A DNA stretch of 64,000 nucleotides from Limnohabitans sp. Jir61 (GTDB lineage Bacteria; Pseudomonadota; Gammaproteobacteria; Burkholderiales; Burkholderiaceae_C), in assembly GCF_003063545.1 (NCBI RefSeq), contig NZ_NESD01000004.1, forward strand, positions 223,632 to 287,631. Direction: 5' to 3'. A model generated the notes under the pieces. The model had not been told where the DNA came from. It saw nothing but the letters and a program-made list of their open reading frames with translations, and ran no database searches. Within the stretch, counting starts at the first letter, position 1; each line of letters opens with the position of its first letter. Position numbers and translations under genes: made by a program. Of this stretch, positions 28,580 through 37,668 are shown in pieces.

Positions 28580-29592
28580 AGTGTTTGCTCCGCCAAGGCC
28601 AGCAACTTGGCACAACCTGCATTCTTAGACGCGTAATCTTTCCATGCTGTTTCACGCGCAATGGCTTGCCATTTCTTAATTGAAGCCGGCGTCAAGTCCA
28701 CCACTTTGGCGCCAGCTTTTTGATAGACGTTTGCCACTTCAATGTCGTCTTTCTTAGCTGCTTCCAAGGCAAACTTTTCCATCTCTGCGCCCACGGCCAT
28801 GATGGCGTCACGTTGGTCTTGTGGCAACGCATCAAAGATGGCTTTGGACATCATCAAAGGCTCAAACATGAACCAGTACGCGCCCTTGCGACCGGTCGTC
28901 AAAGCCTTGGCCACTTCTTCCAAGTGAAAAGAGATGAAAGAAGTCGATGACGTCATCGCCGCATCCATTGCGCCAGTTTGCATAGCAGCGTAAATCTCGT
29001 TCGAAGGCAAAGTCACCACAGCGGCGCCCGCCTCTTTCAAGATCATGTCAACTTCGCGTGAGCCACCTCGCACTTTCATGCCTTTGGCGTCTTCTGGATC
29101 CACGATGGGCTTGTTACGAGAAGCCACACCACCGGCTTGCCAAATCCAGCTAATCAGCACAATCCCTTTGTCCAACAACAAGCGGTTGAGCTCAGCACCC
29201 ACGGGCTTGTTTTTCCAGCTGTAAGCCTGCTCATAAGACACCACCAAACCTGGCATCAGACCGATGTTGACTTCAGGAATCTCACCGCCTGCGTAGGAAA
29301 GCGGAATCAAGGCCATATCTAAAGCACCTTTGCGCATGGAGGAAAACTGCGCATTGGTCTTCATCAACGAAGAGCCTGGATAAATCTCAAACTTCAAATT
29401 GCCCTTGGTGCGCTTCTCCACTTCAGCGGAAAACATGCGCACGAGACGATCACGAAAATCGCCCTCTTTGATCGTCCCACCAGGAAATTGGTGGGAAATT
29501 TTGAGCGTCTTGCTTTGGGCAAACGCGTTGGCAAAAGGCAATGCGCTGAGCGAAAAACCACCGACGGACTGAAGAAGGCTGCGACGTTTCAT
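28576..29592 (-). CDS. TRAP transporter periplasmic receptor (DctP family)
   Basis: About 338 residues. The signal sequence MKRRSLLQSVGGFSLSALPF has a twin-arginine-like start and cleaves after AFA. The mature receptor has LKISHQFPGGTIKEGDFRDRL and the conserved GGSREVDMILKEAGAAVVTLP, where an arginine normally clamps the ligand carboxylate. ATG 29592 is chosen because AAGGAG lies just upstream. It is the first gene of the malonate operon and faces the GntR regulator across ~150 bp. Tat export of a TRAP receptor is possible but unproven. Confidence 0.92.
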   Translation of the reverse strand: MKRRSLLQSVGGFSLSALPFANAFAQSKTLKISHQFPGGTIKEGDFRDRLVRMFSAEVEKRTKGNLKFEIYPGSSLMKTNAQFSSMRKGALDMALIPLSYAGGEIPEVNIGLMPGLVVSYEQAYSWKNKPVGAELNRLLLDKGIVLISWIWQAGGVASRNKPIVDPEDAKGMKVRGGSREVDMILKEAGAAVVTLPSNEIYAAMQTGAMDAAMTSSTSFISFHLEEVAKALTTGRKGAYWFMFEPLMMSKAIFDALPQDQRDAIMAVGAEMEKFALEAAKKDDIEVANVYQKAGAKVVDLTPASIKKWQAIARETAWKDYASKNAGCAKLLALAEQTL

Positions 29593-29666
29593 GATGTCTC
29601 CTTGGACTGCTGTTAGATGCTGTGACATTCAGAGCATCGAATTTTGTATTTATTAATTTACCATTT

Positions 29667-29693
29667 GTATTCGACATTGATTGTAGTGAATAC
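29667..29693. promoter_or_regulatory. Candidate GntR operator between the regulator and the malonate operon
   Basis: Inverted hexamers GTATTC (29667-29672) and GAATAC (29688-29693) lie in a very AT-rich divergent promoter region that also holds a second TTTTGTATT at ~29642. FadR/FCD-type GntR proteins often bind GTAT/ATAC palindromes, but the 15-base spacer is long. Assignment is by position. Confidence 0.35.
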
Positions 29694-29744
29694 CCTATAA
29701 ATAGTTTTGCATCCAAGGCCGATCAAAGTGGCAGAATTCACACC

Positions 29745-30401
29745 ATGAGAATCTCGGACAAGTTACGCGAACAAATTGAGGAAAAAATTGCCACAGGCGA
29801 ATTTGCGCCTGGCAGTTCGTTGGATGAAGCCACCTTGGTTGAGCAGTACGGTGTCTCTCGCACCCCCATTCGCGAAGCTCTCATTCAACTGGCGGCAGAG
29901 GGTTTGATTGAGATTCGCCCACGACGCGGGGCCATCGTCACCAGCATTGGACCGACTCGATTGATTGAAATGTTTGAGGTGATGGCCGAACTTGAAGCCA
30001 TGTGCGGCCAACTGGCAGCGCGTCGCATGACCGATGCAGAGCGCCAAGAACTCACAGCCTCACATCTTGCATGCGAGGACGCCCGAGCCAACCAAGATTC
30101 GGACCAATACTTCTATTGCAATGAGCGCTTTCACGCAGCAATTTATGCAGGCAGTCACAACAGCTTTTTGCGCGAACAAGCCAATCAATTACACCGCCGC
30201 TTGCGGCCCTATCGCAGATTACAGTTACGCGTGCGTGACCGCATGAGCGTGTCTTATAAAGAACACCATGCCATCGTCAACGCCATCACCTCAGGCGATG
30301 CAGAGGCCGCTGCCCTTGCGCTTCGTGAACATGTGGTGGTGCAAGGCGCACGGTTTGGCGACTTGCTGTCGTCGCTGTCAGATTTAGCGCAAGCCGCTTA
30401 A
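29745..30401 (+). CDS. GntR-family regulator (FCD type), probably of the malonate operon
   Basis: 218 residues. The N-terminal winged helix (~1-70) carries [20 protein letters not shown] and a wing RPRRGAIV; the C-terminal all-helical FCD ligand domain begins near [10 protein letters not shown] and holds metal-binding histidines ([19 protein letters not shown]). Such regulators usually repress the divergent operon until its substrate binds, like MatR in rhizobia. ATG 29745 is the likely start; the frame upstream (to 29622) runs through the promoter region. Its stop overlaps the end of lgt by 4 bp. Confidence 0.9.
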   Translation: MRISDKLREQIEEKIATGEFAPGSSLDEATLVEQYGVSRTPIREALIQLAAEGLIEIRPRRGAIVTSIGPTRLIEMFEVMAELEAMCGQLAARRMTDAERQELTASHLACEDARANQDSDQYFYCNERFHAAIYAGSHNSFLREQANQLHRRLRPYRRLQLRVRDRMSVSYKEHHAIVNAITSGDAEAAALALREHVVVQGARFGDLLSSLSDLAQAA

Positions 30402-31210
30402 GGCTGCGCTTGACGCGTGGCGTGCAGCCACAAGACCAGCCCTACCAACACCATAGGCACACACAACCATTGGCCCATGCTCATGCCCAGCGCCAACAGG
30501 CCCAAGTGCGCATCAGGCTCACGGAAGTATTCAGCCATGAAACGCAAGCTGCCGTAGCCGATCATGAAAACACCAGACACCGCGCCCATCGCACGAGGCT
30601 TGCGGGCATAAAACCACAAGACGATGAACAACAAAATGCCCTCGCCCAAAAATTGGTAAATCTGCGAAGGATGGCGCCCGATCAAAGTACCACTTTGCGG
30701 AAAGATCATGGCCCAAGGTAGCTCAGGGTCAGCAGCTCTGCCCCACAACTCGCCGTTGATGAAGTTACCAATTCGGCCCGCAGCTAAACCGGTAGGCACA
30801 CATGGCGCAATGAAGTCGGTCACCCACAGCCAAGGACGATGACGCTGCCAAGCAAACACAGCGGTGGCAACGAACACACCCAGCATGCCGCCATGAAAAC
30901 TCATGCCACCTTGCCACACAGCAAACACTTCAAGTGGATGGTCGACGTAATAACTGGGGTTGTAAAACACGCAGTAACCAATGCGTCCCCCCAAGACCAC
31001 GCCCATCACGCCATAAAACAAAATGTCTTCGATGTCTTGCTTGGACCACGAGCCCAGCACCACTTGCGCAGCATAGGGCTCATGCTTCAAACGCAGATGG
31101 CCCAAGCCCACAAACAAGGCAAACGCAGCCAAATAAGTCAGGCCGTACCAATGAATGGCTATGGGCCCCAACGCAATGGCGACGGGGTCAATTTGCGGGT
31201 GAATCAACAT
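30398..31210 (-). CDS. lgt: Prolipoprotein diacylglyceryl transferase
   Basis: 270-residue inner-membrane enzyme that attaches diacylglycerol from phosphatidylglycerol to the lipobox cysteine of prolipoproteins. The signature loop [18 protein letters not shown] is complete, the N-terminal [11 protein letters not shown] carries the essential His, and [11 protein letters not shown] is present. About seven membrane segments. It sits downstream of ilvD on the same strand with a 15-bp gap, an arrangement common in Burkholderiales. Confidence 0.96.
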   Translation of the reverse strand: MLIHPQIDPVAIALGPIAIHWYGLTYLAAFALFVGLGHLRLKHEPYAAQVVLGSWSKQDIEDILFYGVMGVVLGGRIGYCVFYNPSYYVDHPLEVFAVWQGGMSFHGGMLGVFVATAVFAWQRHRPWLWVTDFIAPCVPTGLAAGRIGNFINGELWGRAADPELPWAMIFPQSGTLIGRHPSQIYQFLGEGILLFIVLWFYARKPRAMGAVSGVFMIGYGSLRFMAEYFREPDAHLGLLALGMSMGQWLCVPMVLVGLVLWLHATRQAQP

Positions 31211-31225
31211 GCGAGCTTGAACGCT

Positions 31226-33082
31226 TTAGTCGAGCATCGACAAATCACGCACAGCGCCCTTATCAGCCGAGGTGGCCAACAAGGCATAGGCTTTGAGCGC
31301 TGCCGAGATTTTGCGTGGACGCGCCAACACAGGCTTCCAGCCCAACTTGTCTTGCTCAACGCGACGCTTGGACAACTCGTCATCGCTCACCAACACATTG
31401 ATGCTGCGATTGGGGATGTCAATGCGAATACGGTCACCATTCTTGACCAAACCAATCGTGCCGCCTGCTGCAGCTTCGGGAGAGCAGTGACCAATCGACA
31501 AACCTGATGTACCGCCAGAAAAACGACCATCGGTCAACAAGGCGCATGCCTTGCCCAAGCCCTTGGACTTGATGTAACTGGTGGGGTACAGCATTTCTTG
31601 CATGCCTGGGCCGCCCTTGGGACCTTCATAGCGCACAACCACTATGTCACCGGCTTTGACTTGGTCATTCAAGATGTGCTCTACCGCTTCGTCTTGTGAC
31701 TCGACTACGTGGGCTGGGCCCTCAAACACCAGCAAGCTGTCGTCCACGCCTGCGGTTTTGACCACACAACCATCCAAAGCAATGTTGCCTGTCAACACAG
31801 CCAAACCACCTTGCTGGCTGAATGCGTTGTCGACTGAGCGAATACAGCCCTCTGCACGGTCGGTATCCAAGCTAGGCCAGCGAGTGTTTTGGCTGAATGC
31901 CACTTGCGTAGGAATGCCAGCTGGGCCGGCCATGTAAAACTTTTTCACATCTTCGCTTGGGTTGCGTGCGATGTCCCATTGGTCCAAGACTTCTTTCATA
32001 GTCTTGCCCAGCACGGTGCCCACATCTGTGTGCAGCTTGCCTGCACGGTCTAATTCACCCAAGATACCCATGATGCCGCCAGCGCGGTGCACGTCTTCGA
32101 TGTGGTACTTGTTGGTGTTGGGTGCGACCTTGCACAACTGAGGAACGATCTTGGACATGCGATCAATGTCGGCCATGGTGAATTCGATCTCAGCTTCTTG
32201 TGCAATCGCCAAGATGTGCAGGATGGTGTTAGTTGAGCCGCCCATGGCGATATCCAACGCAATCGCGTTTTCAAAAGCTTTGAAGCCCATCGAACGTGGC
32301 AAGACCGAGGCGTCCTCTTGCTCGTAATAGCGCTTGCACAGCTCAACGATCGTGCGACCAGCTTGCTTGAACAGTTGCTCGCGGTCCGCGTGCGTTGCCA
32401 CCACGGTGCCGTTACCTGGCAAGGCCAAGCCCAAAGCTTCGGCCAAACAGTTCATGGAGTTGGCGGTGAACATACCCGAGCATGAACCGCAGGTGGGGCA
32501 AGCCGAGCGCTCGACTTCGGCCAAATCAGCATCGCTCACCTTATCGTCAGCGGCCATGACCATGGCGTCGATCAGGTCGAGCTTTTTGAATTCCATGACT
32601 TGCGTTTGCGGATTGGCCAAGCGCACCTTGCCGGCTTCCATAGGGCCACCCGACACAAAGATGACGGGAATATTCAAGCGCATGGCGGCCATCAGCATGC
32701 CGGGGGTGATCTTGTCGCAGTTAGAGATGCACACAATAGCGTCTGCGCAATGGGCGTTGACCATATATTCCACCGAGTCCGCAATGATGTCTCGGCTGGG
32801 CAGCGAATACAGCATGCCGTCGTGGCCCATGGCAATGCCATCGTCCACGGCAATGGTGTTGAACTCCTTGGCCACGCCGCCTGCAGCTTCGATCTCACGG
32901 GCGACCAGTTGACCCAAGTCTTTCAAATGCACGTGGCCTGGCACGAATTGCGTGAACGAGTTGGCAATGGCAATGATGGGTTTGCTGAAGTCGTCATCCT
33001 TCATGCCTGTAGCACGCCACAAGGAACGGGCACCCGCCATATTGCGGCCAGCGGTGGAGGTCTTGGAACGGTAAGCAGGCAT
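31226..33082 (-). CDS. ilvD: Dihydroxy-acid dehydratase
   Basis: 618 residues, matching E. coli IlvD (616). It makes 2-keto-isovalerate and 2-keto-3-methylvalerate in branched-chain amino acid synthesis using an iron-sulfur cluster. Cluster cysteines are seen in [12 protein letters not shown] and [17 protein letters not shown]; the catalytic serine region GRFSGGTSG is near the end. ATG 33082 with GGAGT upstream is chosen over the in-frame ATG at 33109. Immediately downstream of it is lgt. Confidence 0.97.
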   Translation of the reverse strand: MPAYRSKTSTAGRNMAGARSLWRATGMKDDDFSKPIIAIANSFTQFVPGHVHLKDLGQLVAREIEAAGGVAKEFNTIAVDDGIAMGHDGMLYSLPSRDIIADSVEYMVNAHCADAIVCISNCDKITPGMLMAAMRLNIPVIFVSGGPMEAGKVRLANPQTQVMEFKKLDLIDAMVMAADDKVSDADLAEVERSACPTCGSCSGMFTANSMNCLAEALGLALPGNGTVVATHADREQLFKQAGRTIVELCKRYYEQEDASVLPRSMGFKAFENAIALDIAMGGSTNTILHILAIAQEAEIEFTMADIDRMSKIVPQLCKVAPNTNKYHIEDVHRAGGIMGILGELDRAGKLHTDVGTVLGKTMKEVLDQWDIARNPSEDVKKFYMAGPAGIPTQVAFSQNTRWPSLDTDRAEGCIRSVDNAFSQQGGLAVLTGNIALDGCVVKTAGVDDSLLVFEGPAHVVESQDEAVEHILNDQVKAGDIVVVRYEGPKGGPGMQEMLYPTSYIKSKGLGKACALLTDGRFSGGTSGLSIGHCSPEAAAGGTIGLVKNGDRIRIDIPNRSINVLVSDDELSKRRVEQDKLGWKPVLARPRKISAALKAYALLATSADKGAVRDLSMLD

Positions 33083-33186
33083 GTGAGGACTCCGGTCAAA
33101 AAACTTCAAAAAAATCTTTCGAGATTATCGCCCGAATGTGCGCGCTACACTGGCATCGTTCCCGATTCCACACGTGAGGTATGTGT

Positions 33187-33498
33187 ATGAACAAGCCACT
33201 TTTTGCACTCGCGGCCATCGCTGTCGCCTCGGCGTCTTCACCCGCATGGGCAGACCTCGCGCTAGCGACCTCGAAAAACTGCATGGCCTGCCACGCACTA
33301 GACAAACGCATCGTCGGCCCCTCCTACAAAGATGTAGCAGCCAAATACGCTGGCGACAAAACTGCGGCTGACAGACTGGCCACCAAAATTCAAAAAGGCG
33401 GCGGCGGTGTTTGGGGCCCCATGCCCATGCCTGCCAACACACAAGTGAATGACGCCGAAGCCAAAAAACTGGCGGCTTGGGTGCTGACTGTCAAATAA
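33187..33498 (+). CDS. Small class I cytochrome c (c551/c552-like)
   Basis: 103 residues. The signal peptide (LFALAAIAVASASSPAWA) is followed by an ~81-residue mature domain with haem motif CMACH (Cys32, Cys35, His36) and a probable axial Met in GPMPMPAN (Met79 or Met81). Mature length and the GPSYKDVAAKYAGD stretch fit the soluble periplasmic c551 family that shuttles electrons to terminal oxidases or reductases. ATG 33187 is preferred because GAGG is ~9 bases upstream; the ATG at 33181 would be too close. Followed by its own terminator. Confidence 0.92.
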   Translation: MNKPLFALAAIAVASASSPAWADLALATSKNCMACHALDKRIVGPSYKDVAAKYAGDKTAADRLATKIQKGGGGVWGPMPMPANTQVNDAEAKKLAAWVLTVK

Positions 33499-33524
33499 GC
33501 CCACCCCCCCATGCAAGCATGGCG

Positions 33525-33558
33525 ACAGCGGCTTTGAGTAAACTCAGCCGCTGTTTTT
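33525..33558 (+). terminator. Intrinsic terminator of the cytochrome c gene
   Basis: Stem ACAGCGGC (33525-33532) / GCCGCTGT (33547-33554), extended inward by TGAGT/ACTCA, followed by TTTTT. Confidence 0.85.
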
Positions 33559-33586
33559 ACCTCTGGCCTTTTTCAGGACTATTTCC

Positions 33587-35137
33587 ATGACCACGATCCG
33601 CCAAAACGACCTGATTGAATCGGTCGCAGCCGCACTGCAGTTCATCAGCTACTACCACCCTGCCGATTTCATCAGCCACTTGGCCAGCGCGTACGAACGT
33701 GAGCAAAGCCCTGCAGCCAAAGACGCCATCGCGCAAATTCTGACCAACAGCAAGATGAGCGCCTACGGCCATCGCCCAATTTGCCAAGACACCGGCATCG
33801 TGAACGTTTTCTTGAAGGTGGGCATGGACGTGCGCTGGGAAGGTTTCTCCGGCAGCTTAGAAGATGCAATCAACGAAGGCGTGCGCCGTGGCTACAACCA
33901 CCCAGACAACATGCTGCGCGCCTCGGTGGTCGATGACCCACAGTTCGCACGCAAAAATACCAAAGACAACACACCCGCCGTGATCTTCACGCAAATCGTG
34001 CCCGGCAACAAAGTGGATGTCACCGTTGCAGCTAAAGGTGGCGGCAGCGAAAACAAATCCAAGATGTACATGCTCAACCCCAGCGACAACGTGGTGGACT
34101 GGGTGCTTAAAACTGTGCCCACCATGGGCGCAGGCTGGTGCCCTCCTGGCATGTTGGGCATCGGTATTGGCGGCACTGCAGAGAAAGCCGTGCTCATGGC
34201 CAAAGAAAGCTTGATGGATGACCTCGATATGTACCAGTTGCTGGAAAAATCCAGCAAGGGCGACAAGCTCAGCCAGGTCGAAGAACTGCGTTTGGAGCTG
34301 TATCACAAGGTGAATGCTTTGGGCATTGGCGCACAAGGCTTGGGTGGTTTGACAACCGTCCTCGACGTAAAGATCAAGATGTACCCAACGCATGCCGCCA
34401 GTAAGCCAATTGCGATGATCCCCAACTGTGCTGCCACACGCCATGCCCACTTTGTGATGGACGGCTCTGGCCCTGTGTTCTTGGAAGCCCCCTCACTCGA
34501 CCTGTGGCCCAACGTCAACTGGACACCCGACACTGAAAAAAGCAAGCGTGTGGACCTCAACACCCTCACCAAAGAGGAAGTGGCGAGCTGGAAGCCAGGT
34601 CAAACTATTTTGCTCAACGGCAAGATGCTCACCGGCCGTGATGCTGCGCACAAACGCATCCAAGACATGCTGGCCAAAGGCGAGAAGCTGCCGGTGGACT
34701 TCACCAACCGTGTCATCTACTACGTCGGCCCAGTTGACCCAGTAGGCGATGAAGCGGTGGGCCCAGCAGGCCCCACCACCGCTACCCGCATGGACAAGTT
34801 CACAGAGATGATGCTGTCGCAAACTGGCTTGATTTCCATGGTCGGCAAAGCCGAACGCGGCCCAACGGCGATTGAAGCGATCAAGAAGCACAAGTCTGCC
34901 TACCTCATGGCAGTGGGCGGTGCGGCTTACCTCGTATCCAAGGCCATCAAGCACGCCAAAGTGGTGGGGTTTGCGGACCTCGGCATGGAAGCCATTTACG
35001 AGTTCGACGTGGTCGACATGCCCGTGACGGTTGCTGTGGACTCAGGCGGCACCAGCGCCCACATCACCGGCCCAGCCGAGTGGGAAAAGCGCATTGCCAC
35101 GGGCGAGTTCAAAGGCATAGGCATCAAGTCCAACTGA
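33587..35137 (+). CDS. fumA: Class I (iron-sulfur) fumarate hydratase
   Basis: 516 residues. The N-terminal alpha domain (to ~290) has CQDTGIVNVFLKVG, PNCAATRHAHFVMDG and CPPGMLGIGIGGTAEKA, which supply the three cluster cysteines; the C-terminal beta domain contains VGPAGPTTATRMDKF and AVDSGGTSAHITGP. It interconverts fumarate and malate in the TCA cycle with an oxygen-sensitive 4Fe-4S cluster. The single-polypeptide form is like E. coli FumA/FumB. AGGAC lies before the ATG. Monocistronic between two terminators. Confidence 0.94.
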   Translation: MTTIRQNDLIESVAAALQFISYYHPADFISHLASAYEREQSPAAKDAIAQILTNSKMSAYGHRPICQDTGIVNVFLKVGMDVRWEGFSGSLEDAINEGVRRGYNHPDNMLRASVVDDPQFARKNTKDNTPAVIFTQIVPGNKVDVTVAAKGGGSENKSKMYMLNPSDNVVDWVLKTVPTMGAGWCPPGMLGIGIGGTAEKAVLMAKESLMDDLDMYQLLEKSSKGDKLSQVEELRLELYHKVNALGIGAQGLGGLTTVLDVKIKMYPTHAASKPIAMIPNCAATRHAHFVMDGSGPVFLEAPSLDLWPNVNWTPDTEKSKRVDLNTLTKEEVASWKPGQTILLNGKMLTGRDAAHKRIQDMLAKGEKLPVDFTNRVIYYVGPVDPVGDEAVGPAGPTTATRMDKFTEMMLSQTGLISMVGKAERGPTAIEAIKKHKSAYLMAVGGAAYLVSKAIKHAKVVGFADLGMEAIYEFDVVDMPVTVAVDSGGTSAHITGPAEWEKRIATGEFKGIGIKSN

Positions 35138-35145
35138 GCTTGAAG

Positions 35146-35170
35146 GCTTAAAACGCTCTGCGTTTTAAGC
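35146..35170 (+). other. Perfect 11-bp hairpin just after the fumarase gene
   Basis: GCTTAAAACGC-TCT-GCGTTTTAAGC is a flawless 11-base stem with a three-base loop, 8 bp past the stop and just ahead of the main terminator. It may block 3' exonucleases. Confidence 0.6.
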
Positions 35171-35177
35171 GCCCAAT

Positions 35178-35214
35178 AAAAAACCGGCCCTCTTTGCAGA
35201 GGCCGGTTTTTTTA
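35178..35214. terminator. Terminator between fumarase and the 209-residue protein
   Basis: Stem AACCGGCC (35182-35189) / GGCCGGTT (35201-35208), flanked by A-rich and T-rich runs, so it can end both converging transcripts. Confidence 0.85.
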
Positions 35215-35222
35215 TTGTCTTG

Positions 35223-35852
35223 TCAGTGCAGGTGACGCGGTTTGCGACCGCCATGACCACTACCACCGTGACCCCCGTTGGGCCCACGTGGAGGGCGCCC
35301 CAAATCAAGCGAGTTCACGAGATTGTCAAATCGCTCTGAGAACAGCTTGTCAATCTCGTTAACCACACCGCCCAACTCAGCGCCGTCAAAGTGGCGTTCC
35401 ATCAGGTGAATCACGTCGTTGACCAACATGTCGCGCTGCGCTTGCATGATATCGGCGGGCGTTGGGCCAACAAAGAGCATGATGAAATCATCGCGAGAAT
35501 CTTGACCGCGTGACTCATCTTCGTCGTCAAAGTCGTTGTCGTAAAACGTGACTTCAATAGGCGCACCAGCGGCTGTGAGCTCGTTCAAACTCATACACAT
35601 TTCGTCCAAGCTTTGACGGAAGTCGTCATCACCAGGCACAGTCCAGCACATTTGCAGCGTGTGTTCTTCGGGGTTAAAGCGAATGCCAGGTTCTTCAGGG
35701 TAGGAACTGGTCGCACCGTCTTCAAGAGATGCGGCGCCTGCGTAAAGCCACAAGGGGCGCAGTGCATCTTGCAACTGGTCTAAGCTGACTTCGGACTGCA
35801 GCGGAACCAGTCCATGCACATGGATTTCATACGCGGCGTTGTAGCGTGCCAT
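35223..35852 (-). CDS. Conserved hypothetical protein with His/Gly-rich tail
   Basis: 209 residues, cytoplasmic by appearance. The sequence resembles a family common in Comamonadaceae (possibly DUF6806) with no known function. Features: an N-terminal domain beginning RYNAAYEIHVHGLVPLQSEVSL, a central acidic run (DNDFDDEDESRGQDSRDD ~ residues 125-142), a helical segment (ADIMQAQRDMLVNDVIHLMERHF), and a C-terminal tail rich in Gly, His and Arg (GPNGGHGGSGHGGRKPRHLH) that could bind metal or nucleic acid. It lies 30 bp downstream of tRNA-Leu(UAA) and may be cotranscribed with it. Confidence 0.75.
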   Translation of the reverse strand: MARYNAAYEIHVHGLVPLQSEVSLDQLQDALRPLWLYAGAASLEDGATSSYPEEPGIRFNPEEHTLQMCWTVPGDDDFRQSLDEMCMSLNELTAAGAPIEVTFYDNDFDDEDESRGQDSRDDFIMLFVGPTPADIMQAQRDMLVNDVIHLMERHFDGAELGGVVNEIDKLFSERFDNLVNSLDLGRPPRGPNGGHGGSGHGGRKPRHLH

Positions 35853-35881
35853 GACGAAACTCCTTCCTTGTGCCTGTTCAG

Positions 35882-35971
35882 TGGTGCCCGAGGCCGGAAT
35901 CGAACCGGCACGCCCCTTACGGAAGCGAGAGATTTTAAGTCTCTTGTGTCTACCAATTTCACCACTCGGGC
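35882..35971 (-). tRNA. tRNA-Leu (anticodon UAA)
   Basis: Minus-strand cloverleaf with acceptor GCCCGAG/CTCGGGC, discriminator A and encoded CCA (35882-35884). The anticodon arm is AGAGACTTAAAATCTCT, giving TAA at the anticodon. The long variable arm (GCTTCCGTAAGGGGC) is typical of class II tRNA. 90 bases with CCA. Confidence 0.96.
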
Positions 35972-36124
35972 AGTGTCGTTGTATTGGCAGATTTTACGCC
36001 AGCCTCCTCTGACACTCGGACAAGTCATGACCGATTTCAGATATTTTTTCGTCTATATTGGCGTTTGAAATTTTTAAGCTCTGCTTAAAACATCAAATCA
36101 TTGAACCAATTAAGGAATCTGTTC

Positions 36125-36505
36125 ATGACACAACGCACCACACACCATTTCTTGCTGGCTGCCCTGCTTGGCTTGAGCCTTAGCGTGGCTCATGCTGCAG
36201 ACAAAAAAGAAGCAGCTGACCCCGTAGTGAAAAAGTCTGACTCTGGCATATGCCACGACAAAAGCAGCAACTCTTTTGGCAACACCAAGAAATTCACTGC
36301 GTTTGCATCTATGGACGAATGCGTGAAAAGTGGCGGTCGCCCCGCAGCTGGTCAACCTGCAGCAGCTGAGCCCATCGTTAAAAAGTCAGACTCTGGCATT
36401 TGCCATGACAAAAACAGCCCCAGCTACGAACGCACCAAAAAATTCACTGAATTTAAAACAATGGACGAATGCGTCAAGAGCGGCGGCACACTGCCTAAGA
36501 AGTAA
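36125..36505 (+). CDS. Small secreted protein made of two near-identical Cys-containing repeats
   Basis: 126 residues. The signal peptide cleaves after AHA (residue 24). Two copies of a ~38-residue unit follow at 34-71 and 84-121, exactly 50 residues apart, each with KKSDSGICHDK and MDECVKSGG. The two cysteines per copy (43/66, 93/116) probably form one disulfide per unit. Units joined by Ala/Pro/Gly linkers suggest beads on a string. I do not know a named function; similar single units occur at the ends of some secreted proteins in related bacteria. ATG 36125 with AAGGAA upstream is preferred to a TTG at 36101. Confidence 0.75.
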   Translation: MTQRTTHHFLLAALLGLSLSVAHAADKKEAADPVVKKSDSGICHDKSSNSFGNTKKFTAFASMDECVKSGGRPAAGQPAAAEPIVKKSDSGICHDKNSPSYERTKKFTEFKTMDECVKSGGTLPKK

Positions 36506-36528
36506 GCAAGAGGCCTAAAGCGCAGCGT

Positions 36529-37461
36529 TCAAAGGCCTGCGCTGTTGCGAGCCACTTCGTCAAAAATCTTTTGGCGAATTTCGTTTTTGCGACGCAGTTG
36601 TGAGCGTTTATTGGATGGCACATCTTGTTCTGAGCGTGCCACCCATTGAATGGGCAAACGCCAATGTGACTGAGATACGGCCCCCGTCGTGCCCATTTCT
36701 TCCCACAAGGCGTTGTAGCTTTGACCAACACGCTGTGACAAGCTGCGATAGCCTGAGTAAACGTGGGCGACATCTGACACGCCAACCATACCTATCAACT
36801 GCCAACCAGTAGACAAGCCCTGAAGCGCAGTCATCAAAATATTTTGTGGACGCGTGCGCTCCATTTTTTGCGTGACGATTTTTATTTCTTGATTCAAAAA
36901 TCGCTGCCCTTGCATGTTGCCAATAGCCATCACAAAACCCGATTCTTGAATACCCACCATAGACGCAGGCAAGATATTGAATGCAGCGCGCGTCACCGCC
37001 GCGCCATTGAACTTGAGATGCAACTCAAATTCACCTTCGCGCCCCAAGCCACGACCGGGCTCAATTTCGATGGTGATATTGCCCTCTGGATAACTTTGCG
37101 TGAAATAAACAAAGGAACCGCGCTTGTAAAACTCGACCACACTCTGAGCAGAATGACGTGCCATCAACCACTCAAAATGAGCCAACATGGCGTCTGTTCT
37201 GGCTTCTGGACTCAAGCTACCCCATAAATAGGGGCGCATGGGTCGCAACATGACTGGCAATTCGCTATGCGTCAGCTCGCTCAGGCCATGGTCTTGAAAA
37301 AAAAGACGAATGCGATGTAATTGTTTTTCACACAACCAATAACGCAAACGAAACTTCAAGCGTCGTTTGGCCGTTTGCAACCATCCACCTGAACCGTTAT
37401 CGGTCAAGCGAAATAACTCTTCAGAGTTAGGTGCATCCAAATTGCTGTGGGTCATTGGCAT
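36529..37461 (-). CDS. VirK/YbjX-family (DUF535) protein
   Basis: 310 residues, no signal peptide. Matches the VirK/YbjX family by length and by motifs such as SFVYFTQSYPEGNITIEIEPG, MVGIQ and MVGVSDVAHVYSGYRS. Family members are linked to outer-membrane stability and resistance to antimicrobial peptides in enteric bacteria, but the biochemical role is unsettled. It lies downstream of tRNA-Gly, from which it is separated by a terminator. Two nearby Met codons (37461, 37455) could start it. Confidence 0.8.
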   Translation of the reverse strand: MPMTHSNLDAPNSEELFRLTDNGSGGWLQTAKRRLKFRLRYWLCEKQLHRIRLFFQDHGLSELTHSELPVMLRPMRPYLWGSLSPEARTDAMLAHFEWLMARHSAQSVVEFYKRGSFVYFTQSYPEGNITIEIEPGRGLGREGEFELHLKFNGAAVTRAAFNILPASMVGIQESGFVMAIGNMQGQRFLNQEIKIVTQKMERTRPQNILMTALQGLSTGWQLIGMVGVSDVAHVYSGYRSLSQRVGQSYNALWEEMGTTGAVSQSHWRLPIQWVARSEQDVPSNKRSQLRRKNEIRQKIFDEVARNSAGL

Positions 37462-37476
37462 TGTTTTGAGAGATAC

Positions 37477-37511
37477 AAAAAAGCCCCTGCAACATGAGTT
37501 TCAGGGGCTCT
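37477..37511 (-). terminator. Terminator of tRNA-Gly
   Basis: On the minus strand CCCCTG / CAGGGG arms (plus-strand 37483-37489 and 37502-37508) are followed by six T residues. Confidence 0.8.
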
Positions 37512-37518
37512 TTGAAAT

Positions 37519-37594
37519 TGGAGCGGGAAACGAGGCTCGAACTCGCGACCTCAACCTTGGCAAGGTTGCGCTCTACCAACTGAGCTATTCCCGC
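37519..37594 (-). tRNA. tRNA-Gly (anticodon GCC), copy 1
   Basis: 76 bases with encoded CCA. Acceptor GCGGGAA, D-arm AGCTCAGTTGGTAGAGC, anticodon arm CAACCTTGCCAAGGTTG (GCC), T-arm GAGTTCGAGCC. Identical to the copy at 43787-43862. Confidence 0.97.
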
Positions 37595-37668
37595 GTGGAG
37601 TGTTTAATTCCGAAGACATAATTCTAATCGCAAATTCAGTGGTTTTCGAGCGATACACGAAGAATTTT

